The notes beneath the pieces were generated by a model. It had not been told where the DNA came from. It was given only the letters and a program-made list of their open reading frames with translations, and ran no database searches. A stretch of 64,000 bases of DNA from Hemerocallis citrina (lineage: Eukaryota; Streptophyta; Magnoliopsida; Asparagales; Asphodelaceae), in the NCBI GenBank assembly GCA_017893485.1, contig CM030366.1:198243835-198307834 (forward strand), written 5' to 3'. Below are positions 32,519 through 44,578 of this stretch, in pieces. The first letter of the stretch is position 1, and every line of letters begins with the position of its first letter. A program made the position numbers and the translations under genes.

Positions 32519-32732
32519 CCCACCACAGGGCACAACCTCACCAAACGAGCTACCTTAGTATGTACTCTCGGATCCTTGGCAATCCTTTTAAACTCTCTCC
32601 ACTCTCAATCTCAAACGATATTGGATTATCCAATATCACCACCACACTACCCATTAATCCTATAGCCCATTAGGCCATATATTAGGGACCTAATCAACCT
32701 AACCCCATCTAACCTAGGGGTATTACAATTAT

Positions 32733-35588
32733 CAATAACTGAAAAGCAGATGATACTTAGAGATATTCTTAGTTAGTTTATCAAACACCTATCTTCATTA
32801 TCATCATTATCGTCATTATCAAAACCTGAAACCTCAATCAGAGATAGTCTTAGCCAGTACAATCAAACATTTCAAACAAAAATCTTACCTTCAGCCGCTT
32901 TTTCCACCCTGCATTGTCTTAACAGATTCAAACAAATCGTATATGCCCAACGTCTTCTCCAAGTTTGACATAATTACACAAGCTGGCCTGTAAAGCAATT
33001 GTCTGCAGACAGTACAGTATAAAGTACTTGGTTCAATAGGGAAGAAAATAGTAAGCTCCACAGAAGCCATAAATGAAGTATGCTCAACACTGTATACCTC
33101 ATATAGCCTTGATAAAAGATGAGTATAGTTCAAATTACCAAGATAATGCCTAGTCAAGTGATTACACTTTGGGCATATAAAAAATGTAGCAAACAAACTA
33201 TATACTGGTCACATACGCTTAGTATTTAAGTACTGAAGCATCATTACCTCACCATAAATGTTTAACATCCCCTAATAACTACTATTTATTTATTTATATG
33301 TATTCTAATTATCATTACTTTTGCTAGAACAACATCCTATAAGAGTTGCTTCAAATAAGTAAGCTCAAGGTGTAACACATAATAAAGCAAGTCCATTGAG
33401 TACTGGTTGACCAACAAATATAGACAACAAGCATTCGGTTGAAACCTATGTATTCGACAGATTGATTAGACCCGCAAGATTTCGGTGATTTTGTGCCAAT
33501 TCCAGTTTCACGAACAGTGGCGGTGGCATAATGCATAGTTCTTCACCAAAGTGAATCTGGTGACTAGAAATTGAGGAAATGGAGTTTTCATGAGAATAGA
33601 CTAAGGGTTTTAAAGGGTATGATTAAGAGAGTCAAATAATAAGGTAGACATGCATGAAAGCTAGTACAAAAATATAACCTATGCCACATTTAGAGCAAGA
33701 GACTTACACCTTAATAAAGAAAATCAGAACAACCCATTTGCATGCCTATATACCAGTGTCAACTGATCCTGCGCATTTACAATCCAACAACAGAGAGCCT
33801 AAACCAAATAGCAAGCAAAATTACTGTTAGCAACCCTCATAAATTCCCCAAATTATACGGAAAAAAACAAGTAAAGATCATGTCCTTACCGTGAAAAAAT
33901 AGTCAACTCCTCCTGTTCGGTCCTGCAGTCCCTAGTTGGAATTTCACATCTAAAATTACCGTCGAATCCTCAGTTAAATGTCTTCTACAAAACTCTAGTA
34001 CCTGAAATAGGAACAGATCGTCAAAACACCTACAAGTATCGTTTTTCAAAACTACAGAGACAGATATAGACAATAAATGCAAGATTACGAAATGAAACGA
34101 GGCGATTGAAAACTCTGGCAACTTATATCTCATAGTAGACAATCCCACTTAGCTAGCAGCCAACATAACTAGCTAGTTCTTTTTTATTTTTAAACATTAA
34201 TAAATATATGAATTAATGATTGAGCAGTTCATTGAAATATCACACAGAGAAAACTGCACATAGTGGGCTTCCAGCATTCGTGAATTTAACTTGTAAAATG
34301 AAGAGAGAATGAAAGAAAAAATGGAAGAAGAAAGAGCAGTCCAGTACATATTCAAACCACAAAAGGAGGAAATATACTTGATTCAGTTACAAGATTTGAC
34401 TTCCCAATATGATAACAACTTGTTCTATATCAAGAGGCTTTCTGGGGTACATATGTACATGCATACTTACAGAAGAGTTTAGCTTCAACAGAAACCAGTC
34501 TGAAGTAATACCTGTAATACCAGAAAAACCCAAAAAGCCAAAACATAAACACTCAGATTGCAGGTTCAATTAGATGTCTGTAGCAATATATGTATGAAGT
34601 AGGTAAGAAATAACATGTGATCGAGGAGTATCCATGATGTGTCATTGTCAAACCAGACACGAACGATCTGAATTGTCAACCTCCGTCTCATGCATCTCTT
34701 GTTAAATTCAGTGAATCAAATCAGACAGAGAGGTTGGTCAGGAAACCAACAAAGGACATTTCTGATAGAAAGAATGAGATGTGTGTCCCTGCTTATCTCT
34801 TCCAGAATGCCGACGAACCCCTTTTCCACTTCTCCTTCATCTTGCCCGTCAATGATAAGACATTGCAGCCCTCTCTTTTTGCACGACAATTTAAGTGAGC
34901 TCTGGATTTAAATCAAATCATCATCCTGTCCAACATATTCACCTAGTTAATGATCCAAAATAATAGAACAACCATACAAACACCCATATGCTGATTCTAA
35001 GAGCTGGGAGGAACAAGTTTCTAGCAGCCGACATGGTCAACTAAGCCTAAACATGTATAGATTTGAAGTGTCATCAATAGAGAAAGATGAGAAGAGCGCA
35101 TCCACTCGTGGAGTCCAACAGCGATCCATAGTGAACAGAATAGTTTGGCAGTACTGAAAAGCAACAGAGGGTGAGGTTAATGGATAGAGTCGATGGGACT
35201 CAAATCTCTTGGAGGAAGAGTGGGAAAGCTGAACTGACTCTTAGAAGAAAGTGGAGGGTATATGAGGCCAGGGAGAGATGGGTTAGTTTCGTCAGGCGGC
35301 AGGCCTCGTAAGTGAGAGTCTAGGAATTTGATGCTACAAGTGGGGAATAAGTCACTGTCTCCTGACACTGCCTCCACGGTAGACACTAGGTTAGGTCTAC
35401 TTACAGGCGGATGTCGTATTCATTGTATGCATCCTAACAAGCAAAATGGGTTGCATAGGACTCAATGCAGGTCACCATTGACATGGAATCCCTACAAATG
35501 CTGGTGGGAACATTCTATTTCAGGATGAGAGTTTTGATGTCTCAAACTATTCTTGGATCTAACCCATCTGGGTGATCCAGAGTAAATG
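32733..35588. other. Unassigned DNA with exon-like minus-strand frames
   Basis: No gene was recognised. Three minus-strand stretches look more exon-like than random sequence: 33196-32891 (TVCRQLLYRPACVIMSNLEK), 34060-33903 (EFCRRHLTEDSTVILDVKF) and 34900-34740 (GLQCLIIDGQDEGEVEKGF). None has a continuous domain I can name, and their joining is speculative. They may be pieces of one disrupted minus-strand gene. 33410-33560 shares a block with 30345-30480. Confidence 0.4.
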
Positions 35589-38500
35589 TTCTGCTACTCA
35601 ACGACAAAAATCAGTAAGTTCAGTGGTAAACACACCCAATCAGAACAGCCTAGAAAATCACTACAATTTTGGCATATAAACACACACAAAATGCAGGTAA
35701 AAAAATTGAAGGATAAATCTAATTCGATATGTTGGCAAGTAAATGGAGTAGGTTACTTCTTCCGGCACAGTTTGTGTTCCATAAAGCAGTGAATTCAGGT
35801 CAACCATAATCTACTTTCTCTGGCAGCCTCGATCAAACCATATTAATTGCTCTTTTCCTTAATACAATGTATATATATGGTCAGGGCTGCTATTAAGGCA
35901 ACTATGTTTGTAAAATTGGCACTAAACTGTTTTCGCCATGTACCTAAATTGAAACAAAACACAAAAGGTGAAAGAATCTGAAGAAATTGAACAAACACAA
36001 AGTAAATTGTTTGACATAATTTGAAAATAAATTTGTTTGGCAAATATGAAAGTACATGTTTGACAAATATAAAGTTTATTGGGAAGTAAAATGACTTCAA
36101 AACAATTAAAGTTAACCTCAGTTGACTCAACCCCTCCAGGTGACCACAACCCCAGCAGCCTAGAATATGAAAATAACCACAAAATTACACAAAACTCAGG
36201 CAATAAAAAAAAGGAATATAAGATACAAAAAAATCCACCTATGTGTCAAATAAAACAGGTAGGCAATTTCTTCAAGCTCAATTTAGAGTGTCATAAAACT
36301 ACAAATTCAGTTCAGCGTCTTTGACAGCCTTGCCGAACCATATAAATGGCTGTTTTAGCAAATAGAGTATCACGTCAAGACAAAGCTAGATCAAGAGCTT
36401 ATCATCCTATCTAAAGCAAAATAATCTTAAAACATCCAAGATGCAAGCAAAACTAATCTACTAAACAAGTAACTTACTACTCGACTGAGTTGGAATCAGA
36501 TAACAATTATACTACATTTATACTACAATTTTCTTTCATTTAAATTAATTTGTTAATGATCCCAAGTAATGAACATGCTTTCCTTGTGGATTAACAATTC
36601 CAGCACTGGTAGAGGTTGGCCAAACCTGATGTGTTAGACACCAATAATCTGGTATAGGACTTATAAATGCTCCCAGGGCAATACTTGAAGGGGCTAGAGG
36701 CTGTTTACTTCCCCTTGTCATCTAAAATTAGGAAAAACAATCAAGTACAATTGATGCTGGGTTTTTTCCATTGGTTGTAGGTAGTAGGTACAATAAATAT
36801 GAAAAGTTGAAGGGATCGCCCCCACCTTTCCAATGTTTGTTTATACATATATAACAAGAGAAGTATAATGTAAGATAACATTTATTTTAAAAAATCTTAA
36901 AAAATCGATTTTTTGCTTAGTTCCAACCCTTCTAGGTAAGGCTTAATTCCTACCTTTCTAGATAGACTAGATGTGTTTAAAGTAAATGATCACCTTCTCA
37001 CCACTAAAATCAGTCAAAACATTGGCTGGGGTAAACTTACCTCAATCCCAAGAAGCAAGAACCTAGAAAATAAAAATAACCACAAAATTACCCAAAAATG
37101 CAGAGGACAAAAAAAGATAATTGAACTTCTGTAACTCGCCTACATGCTGGCATGCAACAGAAGTAAAATAGCACGATTTTTGGCTCAGTTTTTGTGCCAT
37201 AAACACCAATTCAGGTCAACCATAAATGACCGTGTTGACAGCCTTACCCACAACCATATAAATAGCTTTTTTAGCAAACAAAGTCCCCCAATACAGTATA
37301 CATGTATGTATATTGTCAGGCTGTTAAAGCATCTACAATCGTCAACTAGGCACTAAAACATCATAGCCATGTGCCAAAATAAAATACAAGTAGAAGTACA
37401 TGAAAACTGAAAAACATAAAAGTAAATTGTTAAAAATAAAATAAAATATAAATAACTTTTCAGTTCCAACCCCTCCAGATGAACTTATAAAACGATCACC
37501 TTCTCACAAAACCAAAATCTGTTAAGTTCAAGGGAAAATGTACCAAATTACAACAGCATAGAAAACGAGCATAACCACCATATTACAAGAAAACTAAGAA
37601 AGAAAACATGGGATATGCCATAATTCACCTATATATTCACAAATAAAATAATATACTTCTCCTGGCTCAGTTTGAGTGCCTTAAAACCACCACTTCAGGT
37701 GAACCATGAATCATCGTTTTTGCCAGCCTCACCCCCCAACCATAAAAAAATCTTTTTTCTGGAAGTAGATTCCCCAAATACAGTATATAAAGCAAAAATT
37801 TGGTCAGGTCTTCTGTTAAAGAATATATGTTCGTGAAATTGGTACTAAACTATAGCTAAGTACCAAAAAGAGTAACACAAAATGTAGGTACGTGAAGAAA
37901 TCGAACAAATATAAAGGAAATTGTTCGACAAAGTTTTTAAAACAATGTTTGACAAATCTGAAAGTACATTGTTTGGCAAATATAAAGTATATTGTGAAGA
38001 AAAATGACATTAAAACTTCAAAATTTTACTCGGTTCCCACCCACAAAATGAGCTTTAAGTAAATGGTCCCCTTCTCACACAACCAAAATAAGTTAAATAT
38101 TGGGTGAACATACCAAATCCCAACAGCCTAGAAAATCAAAATAACCACCAAATTACACCAAAGCATAGGCAGAAATAAAGGACATGTCACAATTTACATA
38201 TATAAGCAAATAAAAGTAGGATACTTCTTTGTCTCAGTCTGACTGCCATGCAACCACTTATTCAGGTCAATCCTAAATGAATGTCATCGACAGCCTCGCC
38301 CCAAACTATTTAAAAGCTTTAATTCGCAAATGGTGTCCTCCAATACAGTATACAATGCATATATGAATGGTCAGGGCAGCTGTGAAAGAATCATTGTCGT
38401 GAAATTGGTAGAAGACCATCATAGCCATGGACCAAAATAAGAAATACATCACAAAATATAAAAGTATCCGAAGAAATTGAATAATTATGAAGAAAATTAT

Positions 38501-38805
38501 TTGACCAGATTTTAAAATACATTGTTTGACAAATATCAAAGTACTCTGTTTGACAAATGCATTGTAACTTTGGAGTAAAATAACAATAAAACATTCAAAA
38601 TCACTCAGTTCCAACCCTTTAGGTGATATTAAGCAAATGATCATCTTTTCACACAACCAAAATCAGTTAAAATCTGAAGTAAGCATACTCAATTCGAACA
38701 ACAGAGAAAATGAAAATAACCACCAACTTACATGATACATGAGAAGTGCAATTTGCTTATGTATTGGCAAATAAAAGAAATAGGATATTTCTATTGGCTC
38801 GGTTA

Positions 38806-39478
38806 GAGCATCCACTATTGTTTTGTAAAAAAACAAAGATTTAGCATTTGAGTTAAAAAAAACCATCACTATCGTTCGCTATATACCCAAAATTTAGAAT
38901 AGGAGTGAACAGTCGTTTGCTAAACTTAGAAATCGCTCTTGAAGAGATGCTAAAATGTAGAAGACATATGATCTTCATCCGTTTGAGAAAAAAATTCGGA
39001 CGGACAGAAGATGATGCTCCGTCTGTCAAATAATTTATTATAAAAAAACGAAAATATGAGAGACGGATGAAGAAGCTCCGTCTCTCTCTTTTTTTTTTAA
39101 AGTATTCAGAATTTTTTTTCAAAAAATTACGAAGATGCCATCTAAATATTACGAAAACTCCATTAATTAATTACAAAATTGACATTAAGTAATTACAAAA
39201 TTGCTATTAAAAATTTTATTTTTAAAAAAACAAAGGATGGAAGACCTTCAGTCCAAGATTTTCCTCCAATTTGCTTCATCAAATTATTATGGAAATGCCA
39301 TCAGATAATTATGAAAATGCCATTTTATTTTTATTTTTTTAAGGATGGACGGAGGAAGAAGCTCCGTCTGAATTTTTTTGGGGGGCAGATTTAGCACCAA
39401 CGATAGCAGACGTCTCCCTCTATTGCTATTTGCCAATTGCTAAAGTGCAAAATTTGTTTAAAACGATAGTGGATGCTC
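38806..39478. mobile_element. PIF/Harbinger-like MITE, 673 bp
   Basis: Termini are inverted: GAGCATCCACTATTGTTTT at the left and GAGCATCCACTATCGTTTT from the right. The flanking TTA triplets (38803-38805 and 39479-39481) form a 3-bp target duplication. The empty site is visible in sister units of the surrounding array (GGCTCAGTTTGAGTGCCATAA at 37661), which confirms the borders. Inside are GAAGCTCCGTCT motifs. No transposase. Confidence 0.8.
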
Positions 39479-39580
39479 TTAGAGTGCAATAACCACCAAC
39501 TCAGGTCAACTGTAAACCACCATGTATTTGACAGCCTCACCCCCAACCATATATATAGCGTTATTAGCAAAGATTCCTCC

Positions 39581-39731
39581 ATTGCTATATACAATGTATA
39601 CATAAGGTATGTATACAGTGATGGCCTCTGTCAAAACATCTTCGTGAAATTGACACATTGCTAAATACAATGTATACATAAGGTATGTATACAGTAATGG
39701 CTGCTGTCAAAACATCTTCGTGAAATTGGCA
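39581..39731. repeat. 76-bp tandem duplication
   Basis: ATTGCTATATACAATGTATAC at 39581 recurs as ATTGCTAAATACAATGTATAC at 39657. Both are followed by the same ATAAGGTATGTATACAGT and CAAAACATCTTCGTGAAATTG blocks. Confidence 0.85.
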
Positions 39732-39984
39732 CTTAACTGTCATAGCAACCTACCAAAATAACCAAAAAAACATCAGAAAGTAAAAGCAACTGAAGATATA
39801 TAAACAATAAATCACGAAAAAGATACTAGTATTTCTCCAACATGCAAGTAAAACCAAACCATCAAAAAGTAGTTAATTTTTAAAAAAACTAGAAAAGCAT
39901 AAACATCATAGTCAAGTCTTAACCCCCAAAAAACATGTATATCCCATAGGTTTCGCTTCCAGAATCCACCCCCTCCCCCCCCAA

Positions 39985-40055
39985 CCCCACCCCACAAAAT
40001 AATAATAATAATAATAATAAGTGAATATGTTTCATCAAAAAAAAATAATAATAAG
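39985..40055. repeat. (AAT)n microsatellite and A-rich tract
   Basis: AATAATAATAATAATAATAATAA, followed by ATAATAATAAGTGAATAG with a duplicated AAGTGAATA. A C-run precedes it at 39966-39980. Confidence 0.85.
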
Positions 40056-40520
40056 TGAATAGAAAAGAAATTGAAGGAAAGGATAAGAAAAAGGATCAAG
40101 TAAACCATACCATCATTTCTCCCTCTCTTCTTACAAGCGAGTGGCTGCAAGTAGCCTTGCTTTTCTGTAGAAGGAGAGAAGGAAGAAGTAATAGGGATTT
40201 CTCTTCTTTTTTTCTGAACTGTAAATCTGAGAAATTCCCCAAATAAAGTCATCTGCTTCATAGATTTCCTCTTCTAGAAAGAAAGAGAGAGAGAAGAGAA
40301 AGGAGAGAGAAGAACAGGGTTGCCACTTTTGGCAGCCAAACCCTACACCTCTGCTTTTCCCTTATCCCCCTCCTAACAGCGAACACGGTCTCTTTATTGC
40401 AAAATAATTTATCAGCCAAACCTTCGTGGAATTTCTCAGATTATTGCAATAGAAGAATGAGAAGAGAGAGATCATCGCCACTTGTAATAGAATTTTCCAT
40501 TGTTATTATTTCAAGCAATA
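40056..40520 (-). repeat. Third copy of the leader cassette seen at 48.0 and 48.9 kb
   Basis: GGCAGCCAAACCCTAC, the preceding GGGTTGCCAC(T)TTTGG and the following CGTGGAATTTCTCAGATTAT and GAGAGATCAT blocks match the two tandem copies at 48.0-48.5 and 48.9-49.35 kb. On the minus strand these could be 5' leader sequences, because AGGGTTTGGCTGCC follows pyrimidine-rich DNA. No confident coding sequence. Confidence 0.55.
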
Positions 40521-43164
40521 AAATCCTAAAGTTGCCAACTATAATAGTGCATCCGAACAAGTATTTTACTGTTTGTATAACTAAGTTTCATGCACACTTG
40601 CATGCGAACAAATAAGATGCGCTTAGACGGAAACATGCAGGATAACTAGGCAAAAGTTCTATAACTAGTAAATCCTTTGAAAAATGGGCTGTCAGTTTAT
40701 GTAAGATAACAAGTGCATTTCAGGTATCAAACAGAGTATATAGAGTAATCTTGCTATCAACTCATCCTCATGTCAGATAACAAGAATCGAACAGAGTATA
40801 CAGAGTAAACTTATATCAAAGTATCAAACACATTGAAAAACAAAGAGTAATCACCCCACTCAATCTGTAACTACATAAAACTAAGAACATCTTTTCACAC
40901 CTACAAGAATCTAGTGAGGTTTATAGTCAAATGATTTCTGTTTTAGTCAAGCTTCAGGAAACTTTGTTTTCTTACATCCCATCTTTAGATCTCTCTACAT
41001 GTTTCATTACTTTAATTCGATCTCTATAGTTGGAGCTATCATCACGGGCTTTATGTTGGTGTCTAGACCTTGGAATTGTGTCCATAGTCAAGAATTTAAT
41101 GTCATAGGCAAGTGCATGCTAAGGTCAAGAAATATTACCAGCATTTTAGGAATTCCATTATCACAAGCTCAACCTGGTGAGTAAGAGGATCAACCAACAG
41201 AATACAATTAATGACAGCAAAGAACGTTACAAAGAGATACAAGACCCAGTACTGTCTATTTAATATTTGCACGCCTACAAATAGTGTAACACAGATTGAA
41301 ATATTGATTATATTAAAACAGCTCCATTTTAGAACTGAATATAGCCCGTTCCAGGTTCTTGTAATAAGGAGGGACAACAATTTTCACCTCAAACAAAAAT
41401 TTGAAGCCATTGACAAAAATTAAAATCAAATCTGATGTAAAGACAAAAAGAAATTGATAGTCCACTCTAATTGCTCTCACACGATTTACTAATCTGTCAA
41501 AATATCCTTAGAATATCCATAGTCGCATCAATATAACTAGTAAGTAGTAACGTATTTATTTCCAAAACCTCACTACATAATTATTCGAGTACCACAATCT
41601 TCTCCATAGACAATACTTTAACTGCTCTTTCCCTAGATATTTCTTTTCCATAAAACCAACTTGCTAGACAATTTTATTCTTTTACCCGATCCTCAACTTA
41701 AAATATTTAAGCGTAATTCAACTATAAGTAAAAGTAAGCTACATCCTATGATTCATTCTAAAGTTCTTCAGGGAGCACTCTCTTGCAACAGTGTATAGTG
41801 CATTTTTGGTGCAAGAATATACACACTAACTACTAAGGTATGAGTTAATCTTTTCAACAACAATATCTGTTTCAACAAATATGTCTCAAAAAAGTTGTAT
41901 ACAACTGCAATTTGTCTTCGGAAAACATGAAGAAACCAGTCAGAATCTGCCTTTATGGCAGAAACTAATTATATCCGACAATCAAGGAGACCATGTCAAG
42001 CATGTGATAACAGTATTAGGCAGCTCGGATTTTCATAGTATAGTGTAGTGCCTGAAATGTCCAGATTTAGACAAACAAAATGTACAAGCAATAGATGGTA
42101 AATAAGCTTAGGGGGGAAAAATATGCCCAAAAAGGCAATCACTGCCTTTGAACAACCTCAAAAACTTTGCCCCTACATGACCCCCGATTTTCAAGGGGGA
42201 ACATGTAGTGGGAATGGTTTGACAAATCTAAAGCCTCTCGCCTTTTGCCATCATATGTTTTTTATGTCCAATAGAGCATATGATTTTTTTCCATAAGCTA
42301 AAGCTAAGTAACAACATTGTCAGAAAGGTGTGATACACCACCGAGGACAAAGAGCTTCTTGCATTCAGTAAAATCAACATCGAAAGAAATCAGTTGTCAA
42401 ACATCAAGATTGCACATACAGATATTGTTATGCGTAAAATTAAATTAAGTTTCTAGGAATTCAATATATGAGCTCAAAGATATCATGGTAAGTCAAAACT
42501 GAAAGTTAAACTTGACCCCAGGGGAAAAAATTGTTTACCCACACACAGAGACCATAGGTATCATGTCAGTGTCACCAGGACTCCGTTGTTGTGGCCTAGA
42601 TACCCTGTTTGTTACCCTAATCCTGCTTAAAAGTCTACGAGAAAAACCTTCCTTAAACATTTGATGGTGAACAGATCACCAACAAATCTATCTATCATCA
42701 GCTTCGGATTATTGACTATACTCAACCATTAATTGACATAAGGCGTGAGAGAGACTACCACTTAACTCGTATCGGGTCCAATATGTATTCAGCTCATATC
42801 AAGTTGACGAGTACTCTAAAAGAAAAATATAAGGAGCTCAGTGGCATTAGAAAAATGTGGCATCTATGTTTTCCTGGCTTGTAAAAACGAACTGTCTAGA
42901 AGATTGACACATATTCAATTTGAGAAGAAACTTGAAACACAAAAGCCAAAAATCTTGGATATAACAGCAAAAAAACAAAGATAAAAGATACAGATTAAGC
43001 GAAGCTCAAAAAAAGGAAAATAAAAGATTTCAATTTCCCTGATTAAGCGAAGCTCAAAAATGGAAAATAAAAGATTTCAATTTCTCTGAATGGACATTAT
43101 TACTTGAAGCAAATTCATGTGGTCCCAATAAAACTACTAAGCAATTCATCACTTTCCCATGACT
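40521..43164. other. No gene seen
   Basis: AT-rich sequence. A short tandem duplication of about 52 bases (GATTAAGCGAAGCTCAAAAA...AAAATAAAAGATTTCAATTT) occurs at 42986-43085. No conserved domain in any frame. Confidence 0.55.
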
Positions 43165-44450
43165 TCATGACAATTTTTGATAAGGAACTTGACTGTCAGG
43201 TAAAAAATGCTTCATAATCACTACTGCAGTTTTACTTGCATAGCCAAGTAGCCAACAATCCATTAGACATAAATTTGCCAGATTCTTCTCACCAAAAAGC
43301 TCTAGACGCCACCCCCCAAAAAATCTCAAATCTAGTGGGGTGGCACGTCCTAGCCGCCGCCCGCCACCTCCCTTCAGCAACTTGGTTCCCTGCGGCCCTG
43401 CCTCTCCTCTTCTCCCTCCCTTCTCTCCTTTCTCCTCACCACCACCCTCCCCACCTCAACCTTATCGTCCCCCTCCTTTCTTCCCTTCTTTGTATGAATG
43501 AAGGGAGGGATGAGAGGAAAGGAGAGGATAGGAAAGACGAGTGGAGATGTCAACCTCCAGCCGGTGGGACATGAGATCTGAAGCTAGTGCCCAATGGCAG
43601 AGAACCACCTCCACCACACAGAGAACACCTGTGTCTGGACAAAGATAAGGGACCAGCCACCATGGATGGTTGGATCTACATGGGGTCGAGGTGTTCGGAG
43701 AGAATGCCTCCCTCCTCTGATCATCCCCAAAACGGACAGCAAAAGATCACGCAAGAAAAGGTAGATGACAGAAAGGAAGAGAGAATCGCCGAAGTGGAGA
43801 AAGGGGAAATATTTTACCCTCATCTTCTCACACCTCCTTCCTCTATTTTCTTTAAAAAAGAATATATGAAGCATCAAATCCATTAAGCCTTGGGCCTAAA
43901 TGGGTCGGCTCGTGAGAGATCTGAGAAGAGAGCTCACCTTCGAGTCAATCGTGGCCCCCGCACCCGTCAAACCAGATCATTATCGAAGCTGGGATGAAGG
44001 GACAGTCACCACTAACAATGAAGTTGCATTGGGAGCATCTTCATCCTATCATTGAAGTCGGAGTTCATTGTACAATGCCAACGAGGGCATTGCAGCCGGT
44101 CCTAATGACCGTATCGATTGGGGTAGTCATTGAACGAGGCAACACGATTGTCAAAGTGGTTAAGGCATGTGGTCAAAAGGAGATTTGCAGACATGGCCTT
44201 ACGCTTGATTTAATTGTCTTGTAAACAATAGGCGACCTCAACCACAGTGGTGTATGTTATATTACTGGATCAACCACATTAGCACATGTGGAAAGTTGGA
44301 TTGTCGTGGAGTTGGCAATTCAAGGAAGTGGTCGCGTCTAGGGGGAAATGGGCATATAGGGATGGATCCTAGAGAGGGAGCACCAAGGGTAGGTTGCTTA
44401 CCATTCACTTGGTCGGTAGGGGTCGAGTTGTTGTATGTTGTTTAGGACTT
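43165..44450. other. GC-richer island, no recognised gene
   Basis: Base composition rises between 43300 and 44450. Two plus-strand frames (43587-43886 and 43994-44224) and a C/T-rich tract (43380-43490) are present. The translated products are charged and lack a domain I recognise. It may be a degraded retroelement or the 5' region of a lost gene. Confidence 0.4.
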
Positions 44451-44512
44451 TGTTTAAATCATGTTGTTGGGAGGTTTTTTGAGTATGTTCATGTCATTTC
44501 TTTGTAGTTCTT

Positions 44513-44515
<3 letters not shown>

Positions 44516-44569
<54 letters not shown>

Positions 44570-44578
44570 TATATATAA
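44516..44578. repeat. (TA)n tract
   Basis: About 60 bases of nearly perfect alternating TA. A C-run follows at 44726-44738. Confidence 0.95.

Larger units (their letters stand above)
30708..32727 (-). mobile_element. Short LTR-like element split by a hAT element
   Basis: On the minus strand the right-hand end begins TGTAATACCCCTAGG, a start typical of gypsy LTRs. ATTAT flanks both sides (30703-30707 and 32728-32732). Without the hAT insertion the block is about 280 bp. The other end reads GGGCCCGGGAA, not CA, and the left flank is low-complexity (CATTATCATCATTATT), so the duplication may be coincidental. It could be a solo LTR or a truncated LTR. Confidence 0.4.
35590..39800. repeat. Degenerate tandem array of 0.48-0.58-kb units
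   Basis: The landmark CCTAGAAAATGAAAATAACC, or a near match, occurs at 35649, 36159, 37072, 37555, 38127 and 38703, so spacings are mostly 480-580 bases (one is 913, with extra sequence at 36380-36960). Each unit then gives TTGGCAAATAAAA, CTCAGTTTGAGTGCCATAAA, CAGGTCAACCATAAA, GACAGCCTCGCC, CAATACAGTATACA, GGTCAGG, GTGAAATTGGCACTAAAC, repeated TTGTTTGACAAAT blocks and TTAAGTAAATGATCACC. Units are well diverged, so this is an old array. Single and partial copies lie elsewhere in the window. Nothing in it codes. Confidence 0.8.

Noticed and set aside
35590..39800. Regularly spaced repeats as a CRISPR-like array
   Set aside because: Units are about 0.5 kb, diverged and contiguous, in a plant genome; no short repeats with unique spacers.
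39812..40261. Minus-strand frame of 149 codons
   Set aside because: Hydrophobic and glycine runs come from (AAT)n, C-run and T-rich DNA; only its first part overlaps a repeated leader cassette.
43587..43886. Two opposite 99-codon frames at the same place
   Set aside because: Neither shows a known domain; overlapping open frames follow from the raised GC content of the island.
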